The notes: a model not told the origin generated them from the letters alone. 64,000 nt of DNA from Metapseudomonas otitidis (GCF_900111835.1 NZ_FOJP01000011.1:201212-265211), one strand, 5' to 3'. Shown: positions 1-9,240, numbered from the stretch's first letter. Numbers and translations are program-made.

Positions 1-2126
1 CCGCCTGGGCGCTGACCTGGTCCGCGCCGGTGCACATCCACCAGATCGACCTGGCGATGTTCAGCGTGCTCAACCGCGCCGCCCTGCAGACCGCCACCGG
101 CCGGCCGCAGGACTACGCCGAGCCGCTGCGCCGCCTGCGCCTTTGGGCGGCGCTGAACCCGCGCTATTTCGCCGACCGCCTGGCCCTGGCCGAGGCCGAG
201 GTGGCCCGCGCCGAAGGCGACCCGGTGCGGGCGCTGCGCCTCTACGAACGCGCCATCGCCTGTGCCGAAGCCTGTGGTGCCATCCACCTCAAGGGCCTGA
301 GCCACGAGCTGGCGGCCCGCTGCCACGAAGCGCTGGAGCTGCCCGGCACCGCCCGTGAGCACCTGCGCCAGGCCCATGCCGCCTGGCGGCGCTGGGGCGC
401 CCACACCCTGGCGGTGCAACTGGAGCAGGCCCACCCCTTCCTCTGCGAGGGCAGCAGCGTGGGGGATGGGCCCCGACCGGCTGCCGAGCAGCTGGACCGG
501 CTGTCCATCACCCGCGCCTGCCAGGCGCTGTCCCGCGAGATCGAGCCCGCCGCGCTGATCGAGACGCTGCTGGCCAACGCCGCGATGCACGCCGGTGCCG
601 GCTACGTCGCGCTGCTGCTCCACGAGGGTGGGAACCTGCACGTGGAAGCCTGCGGCCAGGCCGACCACGATGGGGTGACGGTGCGCCTGCAGCCCGAGGC
701 GGAGGCCGCCCAGCTGGCGCCCCTGGGCCTGGTGCGCGAGGCCCTAGAACGGCGCGAACCGGTGCTGGTGGAAGGCCCCTACGCCCTGCGCTGCTACACC
801 GGTGACCCCTACCTGGGGCAGCTGGAGAACGGCACCGTGCTGTGCCTGCCGCTGCTCAAGCAGCGCGAGGTGGTGGGCGCGTTGTACCTGGAGAACCGCC
901 TCACCACCGGCGCCATCGACCCGGCCCGCATCGACCTGCTGGCGCTGCTGGCGGCCCAGGCAGCGATTTCCCTCAGCCATGCCCGGCTCTATGGCGACCT
1001 GCTGGCGGAGAACCGCCGGCGCCGCGACAGCGAGAGCACCCTGCGGCGTACCCAGGCGCTGCTGGCCCTGGGGCAGGAGGTGAGCCGCTACGGCACCTTC
1101 GTCTGGCGGGTGGGGCGGGAGCCGTCGTTCTGGTCCGCCGCACTGGTGGCCGAACTGCGCCTGGAGGCCCCGGCCGACGGCGCCTACCTCAGCCAGCCCG
1201 GCGCCCTGGTGCATGCCGACGACCGTGCGCGCTTCGGCCAGGCCCTGGAAACCGCCCTGGCCGAGCGGCAGGGTGCGCGCCTGGAGTTCCGTAGCGTCTC
1301 CATGGACGGTTCGCCGCGTTACCTGGAGCTGGTGCTGGAGCCCGCCGAACACGAGACCTTCATCGGCGTGGTCTCCGACGTGACCGAGCGGCGTCGCACC
1401 GAGGCCGAGCTGCGCGCGGCGCGCAGCGAGCTGGACCGTACCTCCCAGGCCACCATCCTCGGCGAGCTGGCAGCCTCCATCTCCCACGAGATCAACCAGC
1501 CCCTGGCCGCCATTCTTTCCAATGCCGGCGCCAGCATCCGCTGGCTGGAGCGCGACTCGCCCTCGGTGGAGGAGGCCCTGGAGGGCCTGCGCGACATCCT
1601 CGCTGAGTGCCGTCGCGCTGCCGATATCGTCCGTGCCACCCGCGCCCTCGCCCGTCAGGCACCGAGCCAGCGGCGCCCCCTGGCATTGGGCAAGGTCATC
1701 CGCCAGGTGCTGGCGATCACCCGCGCCGAGCTGGACGACAAGCACGTGGACGTCAGCCTGCGGCTGGCCAGCGGCGTCACCGTCGAGGGCGACGCCATCC
1801 AGCTGCAGCAGGTGATGCGCAACCTGATCCAGAACGCCGTGGAGGCCATGCAGTGCCAGCCGCCCAGCACCCGTCGGCTGGTGCTGGAGAGCCAGGTCCT
1901 CGGCAGCGAGGTGCTGGTGCTGGTGGAAGACAACGGCCCGGGCGTGGCCGAGGAAGCCCAGGGGCGCATCTTCCAGGCCTTCTTCAGCACCAAGGCCAGC
2001 GGCATGGGCATGGGGCTGGCCATCTGCGAGTCGATCCTCTGCGCCCATGGTGGGCGGCTCGGCGCGATCCGTGGCCGACGCGGCGAGAGCCTGTTCTTCT
2101 TCACCCTGCCGCTGGCGGCCGGGTGA
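1..2126 (+). CDS. Sensor histidine kinase, C-terminal part (5' end outside window)
   Basis: The reading frame is open from base 3, so the true start lies outside the window; a GTG near base 30 is not a convincing start. In order, the visible product has a helical TPR-like region (about bases 30-450), a GAF-type domain (about 510-1000), a PAS-like segment (about 1050-1400), a HisKA domain and a HATPase domain. The phospho-acceptor histidine is in SHEINQP (codon at 1485). The N box (NLIQNAVEAM) and the G boxes (EDNGPGV, GMGMGLAI) are intact, so kinase activity is expected. The TPR-GAF-PAS-kinase order is typical of very large proteins that begin with a Ser/Thr-kinase-like domain and an AAA ATPase; that N-terminal part is inferred, not seen. 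An AraC regulator starts 86 bases downstream, but no response regulator gene is visible. Confidence 0.88.
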   Translation, partial: AWALTWSAPVHIHQIDLAMFSVLNRAALQTATGRPQDYAEPLRRLRLWAALNPRYFADRLALAEAEVARAEGDPVRALRLYERAIACAEACGAIHLKGLSHELAARCHEALELPGTAREHLRQAHAAWRRWGAHTLAVQLEQAHPFLCEGSSVGDGPRPAAEQLDRLSITRACQALSREIEPAALIETLLANAAMHAGAGYVALLLHEGGNLHVEACGQADHDGVTVRLQPEAEAAQLAPLGLVREALERREPVLVEGPYALRCYTGDPYLGQLENGTVLCLPLLKQREVVGALYLENRLTTGAIDPARIDLLALLAAQAAISLSHARLYGDLLAENRRRRDSESTLRRTQALLALGQEVSRYGTFVWRVGREPSFWSAALVAELRLEAPADGAYLSQPGALVHADDRARFGQALETALAERQGARLEFRSVSMDGSPRYLELVLEPAEHETFIGVVSDVTERRRTEAELRAARSELDRTSQATILGELAASISHEINQPLAAILSNAGASIRWLERDSPSVEEALEGLRDILAECRRAADIVRATRALARQAPSQRRPLALGKVIRQVLAITRAELDDKHVDVSLRLASGVTVEGDAIQLQQVMRNLIQNAVEAMQCQPPSTRRLVLESQVLGSEVLVLVEDNGPGVAEEAQGRIFQAFFSTKASGMGMGLAICESILCAHGGRLGAIRGRRGESLFFFTLPLAAG

Positions 2127-2212
2127 GGGCGGTTTAAGGGTTTTTCAGGTTCGCCAAAGGACGCCTCGGCTGCCGCCGGGCGAGGCTCTGCCCATCCCCA
2201 AGGAGAGCCGCC

Positions 2213-2746
2213 ATGACCGCACTGACGCTCGTCGCCGACACCGCCCTGGATGCCGAGACCTACCGCCTGACCCAACGCCTGCAGTCCGCCCTGGAGGGCG
2301 CGCCCCAAGGCGATGGCTCGGTGCTTTCGTCCCTCAGCCGGCAACTCTGCGACCACCTGCTGGCGCGCTACCGGGGCGCCGAGCGCACCTCTGGTGAACG
2401 GGCCGCGCTGTCGCCCTGGCAGGAGAAGCGGGCCAAGGAGATCCTCGCCCGCAGCCTGCACAGCCGCCTGCTGATCGCCGACGTGGCGCAGCAGTGCGCC
2501 ATGTCCCGCAGCCACTTCTCCCGCGCGTTCAAGAAGACCACCGGCCTTTCGCCCCAGGAATGGACCCTGGACCTGCGCGTGCGCACCGCGAAGCAGCTGC
2601 TGGCCGAGGACCGCCTGTCCATCGCCCAGGTCAGCCTGGAATGCGGCTTCGCCGACCAGGCCCATTTCAGCCGCACCTTCAGCCGCCTGGTGGGCATGAC
2701 GCCCAAGCACTGGCGCCAGCTCAATCGCGAGCAGGCCCGCGCCTGA
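2213..2746 (+). CDS. AraC-family transcriptional regulator, short form
   Basis: This 177-residue protein consists of a short non-conserved N-terminal segment (about 1-65) and a C-terminal AraC/XylS DNA-binding domain with two helix-turn-helix units. The first has LLIADVAQQCAMSRSHFSRAFKK and the second SIAQVSLECGFADQAHFSRTF, the classical signature ending in a conserved proline-rich tail (MTPKHW). It has no recognisable ligand-binding domain, so it is either a constitutive regulator or responds through its N-terminus. The ATG at 2213 follows AAGGAGAGCC, a good ribosome binding site. It sits 86 bases after the sensor kinase on the same strand and may act in the same circuit, which is inference only. 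Confidence 0.85.
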   Translation: MTALTLVADTALDAETYRLTQRLQSALEGAPQGDGSVLSSLSRQLCDHLLARYRGAERTSGERAALSPWQEKRAKEILARSLHSRLLIADVAQQCAMSRSHFSRAFKKTTGLSPQEWTLDLRVRTAKQLLAEDRLSIAQVSLECGFADQAHFSRTFSRLVGMTPKHWRQLNREQARA

Positions 2747-2785
2747 CTGTCTTCAGGGATATGGCCCTGGGGATAGGGTGGCGGT

Positions 2786-3730
2786 TCACGTCCGTTGCCG
2801 CCGGCCCTTGCGGGGTTCGGGTTGCGGCGGCTCCCCGGTCTCGCGCCAGCGCCTGAGCAGCATTTCGATGAACAGCTCGGCGGTGCTGGAAAGCGGCTCG
2901 CCGTCGCGGCGGACCAGGCCGATGGTGCGTTCGATATGCGGGGGCGGCAGGTCCCGTGAGCAGAGGTTCTCGTGCTCGGCGTCGGGCATCGCCATGCGCG
3001 GCAGGATGGCCACGCCGAGGCCGCTCTCCACCAGGCCCAGGGAGGTGGACAGGTGCTGCACTTCGTAGAAGCCGTTGAGGCGGATGCCGTGGCCGGAGAG
3101 GGCGCTGTCCAGCAGCATGCGGTTGCCGCTGTCGCGGCTGACGGTGATCAGCCGGACGTTCTGCAGGTCCGGCCAGCCCACTTCCGGTAGCGCGGCCAGC
3201 GGGTGGTCGCTGCGCATGGCGAGGACGAACGGGTCCCGCAGCAGCGGGGTGAAGCTCACGTCCGGGTGCTGGGCGCTGATCATGTTGATACCGAAATCGG
3301 CGTCGCCGCTCACCACCCGTTCCAGCCCTTCGTTGGCACTGACGTCGAGGATGCGGATGCGGATGCCCGGATAGGCCTCGTTGAACACGCGGATGACGCT
3401 GGGCAGGAAGTAGAACGCTGCGGTGGGAATGCAGGCGATGGTGACGGTGCCCTTCTGGTGGGTCTTCAGCTCGCGGATGCCCTGCAGCGACGACTCGTAG
3501 TCCTCCAGCATGCGCCGTGCACGGGGCAGATAGTCCTTGCCCACCTCGGTCAGCCAGGTGCGCCGTGTGGTGCGCTCCAGCAGCTTGGCGCCGAGGGTTT
3601 CCTCCAGCTTCTGCAAACGACGGGAGAGGGCGGGCTGGGACAGGTGCAGGGCCTGGGCGGCTTCCTGGAAGGACTGCGATTCGGCCACCCGGACGAAGGC
3701 GGCAAGGTCAAGGAACTCTATTCGATGCAT
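2786..3730 (-). CDS. LysR-family regulator next to tautomerase/transporter genes
   Basis: This is a 314-residue LysR-type regulator with an N-terminal winged helix-turn-helix (residues 1-60, FQEAAQALHLSQPALSRRLQ) and a periplasmic-binding-protein-like effector domain. The C-terminus is very basic (PRKGRRQR). It is divergent from the tautomerase gene at 3866, with 135 bases of AT-rich DNA between the two starts. That is the usual layout for a LysR protein controlling its neighbour and itself. The likely targets are the tautomerase, CitMHS transporter and porin genes. A GalR-like role (gallate catabolism) is one possibility because GalD is the closest recognised neighbour family, but no other gallate gene is present in the window. 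Confidence 0.85.
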   Translation of the reverse strand: MHRIEFLDLAAFVRVAESQSFQEAAQALHLSQPALSRRLQKLEETLGAKLLERTTRRTWLTEVGKDYLPRARRMLEDYESSLQGIRELKTHQKGTVTIACIPTAAFYFLPSVIRVFNEAYPGIRIRILDVSANEGLERVVSGDADFGINMISAQHPDVSFTPLLRDPFVLAMRSDHPLAALPEVGWPDLQNVRLITVSRDSGNRMLLDSALSGHGIRLNGFYEVQHLSTSLGLVESGLGVAILPRMAMPDAEHENLCSRDLPPPHIERTIGLVRRDGEPLSSTAELFIEMLLRRWRETGEPPQPEPRKGRRQRT

Positions 3731-3865
3731 GAAAAGTCAGCCCGTTTGCTGGTTTGTGCATTAATCCGATTTGGTTATTTATCGTGGTCGATATTTGCAT
3801 TTGAAGCATTAAAACGGCGCTGACAAGCTCTGTCCATCGTTGAAACGGTCATGGGTTAGACCAAG

Positions 3866-4966
3866 ATGATGAACAGCATCCCCTGCATGATCATGCGCGG
3901 CGGCACCTCCCGCGGCCCCTTCATCCACATGAACGACCTGCCCGAATCCGTCGAGGCACGGACCGAGGTCCTGCTCGACCTGATGGGCTCCGGCCACCCG
4001 CTGCAGGTGGACGGTATCGGCGGCGGCAACTCGCTCACCAGCAAGGTGGCCATCGTCGGCCGCTCCTCCCGGCAGGACGCTGACGTGGACTACCTGTTCG
4101 CCCAGGTGGACGTCATCGAGCGCCGGGTCGACTACACCCCCAACTGCGGCAACATGCTTTCTGCCGTCGGCCCCTTCGCCATCGAGACCGGCCTGGTGGC
4201 GCCGACCTACGGTGAGACGCGGGTGCGGGTGTTCAACCTCAACACCCAGCGCATCATCGAGTGCGTCGTGCCGACGCCCCGTGGCCGGGTGGAGTACGAG
4301 GGCGAAACCTGCATCAGCGGCGTGCCGGGCCGCGCGGCGGGGATCCGCCTGAGCTTCCTCGACGTGGCCGGTGCCAAGACCGGTGCGCTGCTGCCCACCG
4401 GCCAGGCCCTGGAGTGGATCGACGGGGTGGAGGTCAGCTGCATCGACGCCGCCACGGCAACGGTGCTGATCCGCGCCGCTGACCTGGGGGTGGACGGCCA
4501 TGCCGACCCCGCCGTGCTGGATGCCGATGGGGCGCTGCTCGCGCGGCTGGAACGCATCCGCCTGGAAGCCGGGCGGCGCATGGGCATGGGCGATGTGAGC
4601 GGCTCGGTCCTGCCCAAGCCCATCCTCCTGAGCCCCGCTCGCCAGGGCGACGCCACCCTCTGCGCCCGCTACTTCGTGCCCCAGCGCTGCCACAAGGCGC
4701 TGGCGGTGACGGGGGCCATCGCCCTGGGCGCGGCGGTCAACGTACCGGGCAGCCTCGCCCAGCGCCTGGCCCTGGACAGCGGCCGCACCGAGGCGGGGCG
4801 GACGCTGGAAGCGGTGCGCATCGAGCACCCCTCCGGCCACCTCGACCTGCAGGTCGAGCTGCGCGGCGGCAATCCCCTGGACATCGCCCGCGTCTCACTG
4901 ATCCGGACGGCCCGCAAGATCATGGACGGGCGCCTGTTCTACCTCCTTCCCGAGGCCCTGCACTGA
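3866..4966 (+). CDS. PrpF/GalD-family tautomerase (4-oxalomesaconate tautomerase-like)
   Basis: This 366-residue protein has the features of the PrpF/GalD family: the opening MIMRGGTSRGPF motif, the VDGIGGGNSLTSKVAIV segment and the YTPNCGNMLSAVGPFA block carrying a family cysteine. Members have two diaminopimelate-epimerase-like halves and move a double bond in unsaturated tricarboxylic acids: GalD on 4-oxalomesaconate, PrpF on 2-methylaconitate, and fungal relatives on cis/trans-aconitate. Two adjacent ATGs (3866 and 3869) are possible starts. A CitMHS transporter and an OprD porin follow on the same strand, suggesting the substrate is an imported tricarboxylate. GalD itself is the best family match, but no gallate dioxygenase or hydratase is nearby, so the exact substrate is open. 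Confidence 0.8.
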   Translation: MMNSIPCMIMRGGTSRGPFIHMNDLPESVEARTEVLLDLMGSGHPLQVDGIGGGNSLTSKVAIVGRSSRQDADVDYLFAQVDVIERRVDYTPNCGNMLSAVGPFAIETGLVAPTYGETRVRVFNLNTQRIIECVVPTPRGRVEYEGETCISGVPGRAAGIRLSFLDVAGAKTGALLPTGQALEWIDGVEVSCIDAATATVLIRAADLGVDGHADPAVLDADGALLARLERIRLEAGRRMGMGDVSGSVLPKPILLSPARQGDATLCARYFVPQRCHKALAVTGAIALGAAVNVPGSLAQRLALDSGRTEAGRTLEAVRIEHPSGHLDLQVELRGGNPLDIARVSLIRTARKIMDGRLFYLLPEALH

Positions 4967-5132
4967 CCGCCGGGCCTCACCTCCCATCCCCGACATAACA
5001 AACACAAGACGGGTAATCGACATGCATGCCACAGCCTTCGCACACCCCTTCCGATCCAGCCGGCCACTGCGGCCGTACCCCGACGCGACAGCCTGACGGG
5101 CCCTTACCCGCTCCCTCGATCAGCGGCTTCAT

Positions 5133-5156
5133 GGCGGGCGGTTCGCGCCGCCCGCC
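5133..5156 (+). other. Perfect GC stem-loop in the tautomerase-transporter gap
   Basis: Arms GGCGGGCGG and CCGCCCGCC form a perfect 9-base stem around a 6-base loop (TTCGCG). It lies 37 bases before the CitMHS start codon. No run of T follows, so it is not a standard terminator; it may stabilise or attenuate the transcript. A 24-codon frame (5021-5095) precedes it but has no further support. Confidence 0.5.
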
Positions 5157-5193
5157 CGAGGCAGGAACCTAATAACTACAAGAGTCCAACGCC

Positions 5194-6498
5194 ATGCTTT
5201 CTCTGCTCGGTTTGTCCATGGTGGTCGTGTTCACCTACCTGATCATGACCAAACGCCTTTCCCCGGTCGTGGCCCTGACCCTGGTCCCCATTGCCTTCGC
5301 GCTCGCCGGCGGCTTCGCCCCCGAACTCGGCAAGATGATGCTCGACGGTCTGAAGACGGTCGCCCCTTCGGCCGCGCTGCTGCTCTTCGCCATCCTGTTC
5401 TTCGGCATCATGATCGACGCCGGGCTGTTCGACCCGCTGATCCGCCGCATCCTCCAGACGGTCAACGGCAACCCGGTGAAGATCGCCATCGGCACCGCAT
5501 TGCTGTCGCTCATGGTCGCCCTGGACGGCGACGGCACCACCACTTACATGATCACCGTCGCCGCCATGCTGCCGCTGTACCGGCGCATCGGCATGAATCC
5601 GCTGGTCCTGGCCTGCATCGCCATGCTCTCGCTCAGCATCATGAGCGGCATGAGCCCCTGGGGCGGTCCCGCCACCCGCGCCATCGCGGTGCTCGGGCTG
5701 GATGCCAGCGCGTACTTCATTCCCATGCTGCCGACCATGGTCGGCGGGGCGCTGTGGGTGGTGTTCACCGCCTGGGTACTGGGGCGCCGCGAGCTGAAGC
5801 GCATCGGCAGCGTGCACCTGAAGACCGGCGGCGACGATTGCTACATCAAGGCCATCCTGGCGGACAGCCCGCACAAGCGGCCGCGCCGCATCCTGCTGAA
5901 CCTGCTGCTGGTGATCGGGGTGATGACCGCCCTGGTCATGGGGCTGATGAACGCGGCGGTGCTGTTCATGCTCGGCTTCGTGGTGGCGCTGATGGTCAAC
6001 TACCCGCGCCTCGAAGAGCAGAAGGAGCGCATCCTCGCCCACTCGGGCAATGCGATGACCGTGGTGCTGCTGGTGTTCGCCGCCGGTGTGTTTGCCGGGA
6101 TCTTCTCCGGCACCCAGATGGTCGATGCCCTGGCCAACTCCCTGGTGCAGATGATCCCCGCCAGCTGGGGCCGGATCTTCCCGCTGGTGGTCGCCATCAC
6201 CAGCATGCCGCTGACCTTCGTCCTCTCCAACGATGCCTACTACTTCGGCATGGTGCCCATCCTGGCCCAGGCGGCCTCGGCCTACGGCATCGATCCGGTG
6301 GAGATCGCCCGCGCCTCGGTGCTGGGCCAGCCGGTGCACCTGATGAGCCCCCTGGTCGCCTCCACGCTGCTGCTGATCGGCATGGTCGACCGGGACATCG
6401 GCGACTTCCAGCGCTTCACCCTGAAGTGGGCGGTGCTGACCTCGCTGGTCATCACCGCACTGGCCCTGCTCAGCGGCGCCATCAGCCTGGTCGCCTGA
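5194..6498 (+). CDS. CitMHS-family tricarboxylate transporter
   Basis: This 434-residue inner-membrane protein has about eleven to twelve hydrophobic segments. It carries family-typical stretches such as ALDGDGTTTYMIT (about residues 109-121) and MSGMSPWGGPATRA (about 150-163), which lie in the re-entrant substrate region of the CitMHS/ion-transporter fold. Family members import citrate or related tricarboxylates with a metal ion or proton. The ATG at 5194 starts directly at a hydrophobic segment, as usual for the family. Its position between a PrpF/GalD-type tautomerase and an OprD porin suggests a dedicated route: porin across the outer membrane, this protein across the inner membrane, then tautomerisation. 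Confidence 0.85.
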   Translation: MLSLLGLSMVVVFTYLIMTKRLSPVVALTLVPIAFALAGGFAPELGKMMLDGLKTVAPSAALLLFAILFFGIMIDAGLFDPLIRRILQTVNGNPVKIAIGTALLSLMVALDGDGTTTYMITVAAMLPLYRRIGMNPLVLACIAMLSLSIMSGMSPWGGPATRAIAVLGLDASAYFIPMLPTMVGGALWVVFTAWVLGRRELKRIGSVHLKTGGDDCYIKAILADSPHKRPRRILLNLLLVIGVMTALVMGLMNAAVLFMLGFVVALMVNYPRLEEQKERILAHSGNAMTVVLLVFAAGVFAGIFSGTQMVDALANSLVQMIPASWGRIFPLVVAITSMPLTFVLSNDAYYFGMVPILAQAASAYGIDPVEIARASVLGQPVHLMSPLVASTLLLIGMVDRDIGDFQRFTLKWAVLTSLVITALALLSGAISLVA

Positions 6499-6565
6499 GC
6501 CTCCCCGTCCGTCAGCGTCCCGCCCCCTTCCGGGAGCGGGCGATTTCCCACCCGTGAGGTGCACC

Positions 6566-7843
6566 ATGTCTCCCCATCACGCCCTGCGCCGCAGCGGCGC
6601 GGTACTCGCCTGCGTGGCCGCCGCGCTTGCACCCGAGGCCGTTGCCGAGGGCTTCTTCGCCGACAGCAAGGCCACCCTGCAACTGCGCAACCTCTACTTC
6701 AACGACGACTTCAAGGACGAGTCCGGGATGTCGCCCCGGGCCGCTGCCAGCGCCCAGTCCCGCCGCGAGGAGTGGGCCCAGGGGTTCCTGCTGGATGCCC
6801 AGTCCGGCTATACGCCAGGCCCGCTGGGGTTCGGCCTCGACGCCCTCGGCCTGCTGGGCGTCAGGCTGGACTCCGGACGCGGACGGGCCGGTACCGGGTT
6901 GCTGCCGCGCCATGACGATGGCCGGGCGGCGGACGAGTTCTCCAGCCTGGGCCTCACCGCCAAGGCGCGCCTGGGCGGAACCACCCTCCGGCACGGCACC
7001 CTGCAACCCAGGCTGCCGGTGCTGGTGCGCAACGATGCCCGCCTGCTGCCGCAGACCTTCGAGGGCACCCAGGTGTCCAGCGTCGACATCCCCGGCCTCA
7101 GCCTCACCGCCGGCTACCTGAGGGAGGGCCGCCAGCGCGATTCCAGCGACGACCGCCCCCTCACGGCCGATGGCTACGGCGGCGACCGGGGCGAGGGCTT
7201 CTGGTTTGCCGGCGCCGACTACAAGGTCGGCAAGCCGCTGGTGCTCAGCTACTACCTGGGCGAGCTGGAGGCCTTCTATCGGCAGCACTACCTGGGGCTG
7301 GTGCACACCCTGTCCCTGGGGCCCGGCAGCCTGACCAGCGACCTGCGCTACTTCCGCAGCCGCGATGTCGGGCAGGCCCGCAACGGCGAGCTGGACAACC
7401 ACATGCTCAGTGCCCTGCTGACCTACAGCGTCGATGGCCATGCCCTGAGCGCCGGCTACCAGCGCCTGAATGGGGAAGGGGGCTTGCCCTTCGTCGAAGG
7501 CGCCACCGTCTACAGCTTCAGCAATGCCGGGGTGGGCAAGTTCGTCGAGGAGGACGAACGCACCTGGATGCTCGGCTACGCCTACGACTTCGCCGCCCTC
7601 GGCGCGCCGGGGCTGAGTGCCGGCCTGCGCTACTTCAAGGGACGGGATGGAACCACCGTACTGCGGGGGGCCGAGGTGGCGGCCAATGAGTGGGAGCGTG
7701 ATCTCGACCTGGCCTATGTGGTGCAGACGGGCGCCCTCAAGGGGTTGGGCCTCAAGTGGCGGCACATCGCCTACCGCTCCAGCTACAGCCGCGACCGCGA
7801 CAACAACCGGCTCTACCTGACCTACGACATCGCCCTCTGGTAG
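6566..7843 (+). CDS. OprD-family outer-membrane porin
   Basis: This 425-residue protein begins with a signal peptide (about residues 1-27, cleavage near AVAEG). The start is the ATG at 6566, preceded by GTGAGGTG; an upstream GTG at 6554 would overlap that ribosome binding site. The mature protein opens with GFFADSKATLQLRNLYFNDDF, typical of OprD/OccD/OccK channels, has alternating beta-strand sequence throughout and ends LTYDIALW with an aromatic C-terminal residue, as needed for outer-membrane insertion. OprD-family channels take up single small carboxylates or amino acids. With the upstream CitMHS transporter, a tricarboxylate-type substrate is likely (OccK-like), but the exact specificity cannot be read from sequence. 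Confidence 0.88.
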   Translation: MSPHHALRRSGAVLACVAAALAPEAVAEGFFADSKATLQLRNLYFNDDFKDESGMSPRAAASAQSRREEWAQGFLLDAQSGYTPGPLGFGLDALGLLGVRLDSGRGRAGTGLLPRHDDGRAADEFSSLGLTAKARLGGTTLRHGTLQPRLPVLVRNDARLLPQTFEGTQVSSVDIPGLSLTAGYLREGRQRDSSDDRPLTADGYGGDRGEGFWFAGADYKVGKPLVLSYYLGELEAFYRQHYLGLVHTLSLGPGSLTSDLRYFRSRDVGQARNGELDNHMLSALLTYSVDGHALSAGYQRLNGEGGLPFVEGATVYSFSNAGVGKFVEEDERTWMLGYAYDFAALGAPGLSAGLRYFKGRDGTTVLRGAEVAANEWERDLDLAYVVQTGALKGLGLKWRHIAYRSSYSRDRDNNRLYLTYDIALW

Positions 7844-7917
7844 GGCCGGATGCTGCGTGCCCAGCGGACCACCCGGGCGCTCGGACGGGCGCCCTGCAAC
7901 CCAAGGAGATACCCCCG

Positions 7918-8628
7918 ATGGACTGGCTGACACAGCCTGAATTCTGGATGGCCCTGGCGCAGATCGTCGCCATCGACATCCTGCTGGGCGGCGACAACGC
8001 CGTGGTCATCGCCCTGGCCTGCCGCCACCTGCCCGAGGCACAGCGTCGCCGGGCGATCCTCGGCGGCGTGGCGGGTGCCATCGCATTGCGCATCCTGCTG
8101 CTGTTCTTCGCCCTGCAACTGCTCGCCTTGCCTTTCCTCAAGCTGGCCGGGGCGCTGATGCTGCTGTGGATCGGCATCAAGCTGCTGCAGCCCGAGCCGG
8201 AGGCCGCCCACGAGGTGGCGGCCGGCACCGGTTTGTTCAGTGCCATCAGGACCGTCATCGTCGCCGACGCGGTGATGAGCCTGGACAACGTGCTGGCCGT
8301 GGCCGGTGCGGCCGGTGGCAACCTGCTGCTGGTGAGCCTGGGCGTGCTGATCAGCATCCCCATCATCGTCTGGGGCAGCCAGCTCGTCCTGCGCCTGCTG
8401 GATCGCTACCCCCAGGTGGTGCTGCTGGGCGGCGGCCTGCTGGGCTGGATTGCCGGCGGCATGCTGGTGACGGATGTGGCCCTGGCCGGCTGGTTGCCCG
8501 AGGCCGCCTGGGTCCGGCCGCTGGCATCCGCTTCCGCTGCCGCGCTGGTCATCGCCTGCGGGCTGCTGGTGGGCCGCCGGCAACCGACCGTCCCGGCTGA
8601 GGGGGGGCAGGCCGACCCCGAGGGCTGA
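7918..8628 (+). CDS. TerC/YjbE-family integral membrane protein
   Basis: This 236-residue protein has about seven membrane segments and the two acidic motifs of the TerC family: DILLGGDNAVVIALA near residue 20 and DAVMSLDNVLAVAGA near residue 120. These aspartates and asparagines form the proposed metal site. TerC/YjbE/Alx proteins are linked to manganese export and metalation of exported proteins; tellurite resistance is only the historical name. The start at 7918 follows AAGGAGATACC. It follows the porin gene by 74 bases on the same strand but has no clear functional tie to it. Confidence 0.88.
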   Translation: MDWLTQPEFWMALAQIVAIDILLGGDNAVVIALACRHLPEAQRRRAILGGVAGAIALRILLLFFALQLLALPFLKLAGALMLLWIGIKLLQPEPEAAHEVAAGTGLFSAIRTVIVADAVMSLDNVLAVAGAAGGNLLLVSLGVLISIPIIVWGSQLVLRLLDRYPQVVLLGGGLLGWIAGGMLVTDVALAGWLPEAAWVRPLASASAAALVIACGLLVGRRQPTVPAEGGQADPEG

Positions 8629-8742
8629 GGTGCTGGGCATTGTGCGATCCGGTTCATGGCGGCATTCGGCAGCGAAGGATGCAGGGCGGGACGGCGGACG
8701 GCACCCTCCGGATCGACCGCCCTTGTCCACGAGGTAGCCCGA

Positions 8743-9195
8743 ATGTCCAACCTGCGCCGTCGCTGGTTGCCCCTTGTGTCGGCCTCGACCCTGGCCAGCC
8801 TGCTGGCCCTTGCCGCCCCCACTCACGCCCAGGAGCCCACCATGCAGATCCGCCTCGAGCTCGACGATACGACCCTCACCGCCACCCTCGACGACACGCC
8901 CAGCACCCGCGAATTCCTCGCCCAGCTGCCGATGGAACGGGTCCTCCAGGACTACGCCGAGACCGAGAAGATCAGCGACCTGCCCAGGCGGCTGACCACC
9001 GAAGGCGCGCCCGACGGATACACGCCCAGGGCCGGTGACCTGGCCTACTACGCGCCCTGGGGCAACCTAGCGATCTTCCACAGGGATTTCCGCTTTTCCC
9101 GCGGGCTGGTGCGGCTGGGCCGGCTGGATGGTGGGGTGGAGGCCTTGCGCCAGGCCGGGCCGCTGAGGGTGGTGATCCGTCGGCTCGAACCCTGA
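8743..9195 (+). CDS. Exported cyclophilin-like fold protein
   Basis: This 150-residue protein has a signal peptide (about 1-29, cleavage after ATHAQ-like PTHAQ). The mature part contains MQIRLELDDTTLTATLDDTPSTR and PRAGDLAYYAPWGNLAIFH, the pattern of the cyclophilin-like family (AfrA/TM1367-like beta barrel), whose function is unknown. The ATG at 8743 follows GAGGTAG; an in-frame ATG at 8656 would place a non-signal leader before the signal peptide and was not used. It is convergent with an exported cupin protein. Genes of these two kinds often occur near LysR regulators and small oxidoreductases, as they do here. Confidence 0.75.
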   Translation: MSNLRRRWLPLVSASTLASLLALAAPTHAQEPTMQIRLELDDTTLTATLDDTPSTREFLAQLPMERVLQDYAETEKISDLPRRLTTEGAPDGYTPRAGDLAYYAPWGNLAIFHRDFRFSRGLVRLGRLDGGVEALRQAGPLRVVIRRLEP

Positions 9196-9211
9196 GGACG
9201 GTAAAAGCGAA

Positions 9212-9240
9212 GCGGCGGCCCAAGGGCCGCCGCGGTGTTT
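9212..9240. terminator. Shared hairpin between convergent genes
   Basis: Perfect 10-base stem (GCGGCGGCCC / GGGCCGCCGC) with a 2-base centre, followed on the plus strand by GGTGTTT and on the minus strand by TTCGCTTTTAC. It lies between two convergent stop codons and could terminate both transcripts. Confidence 0.7.
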
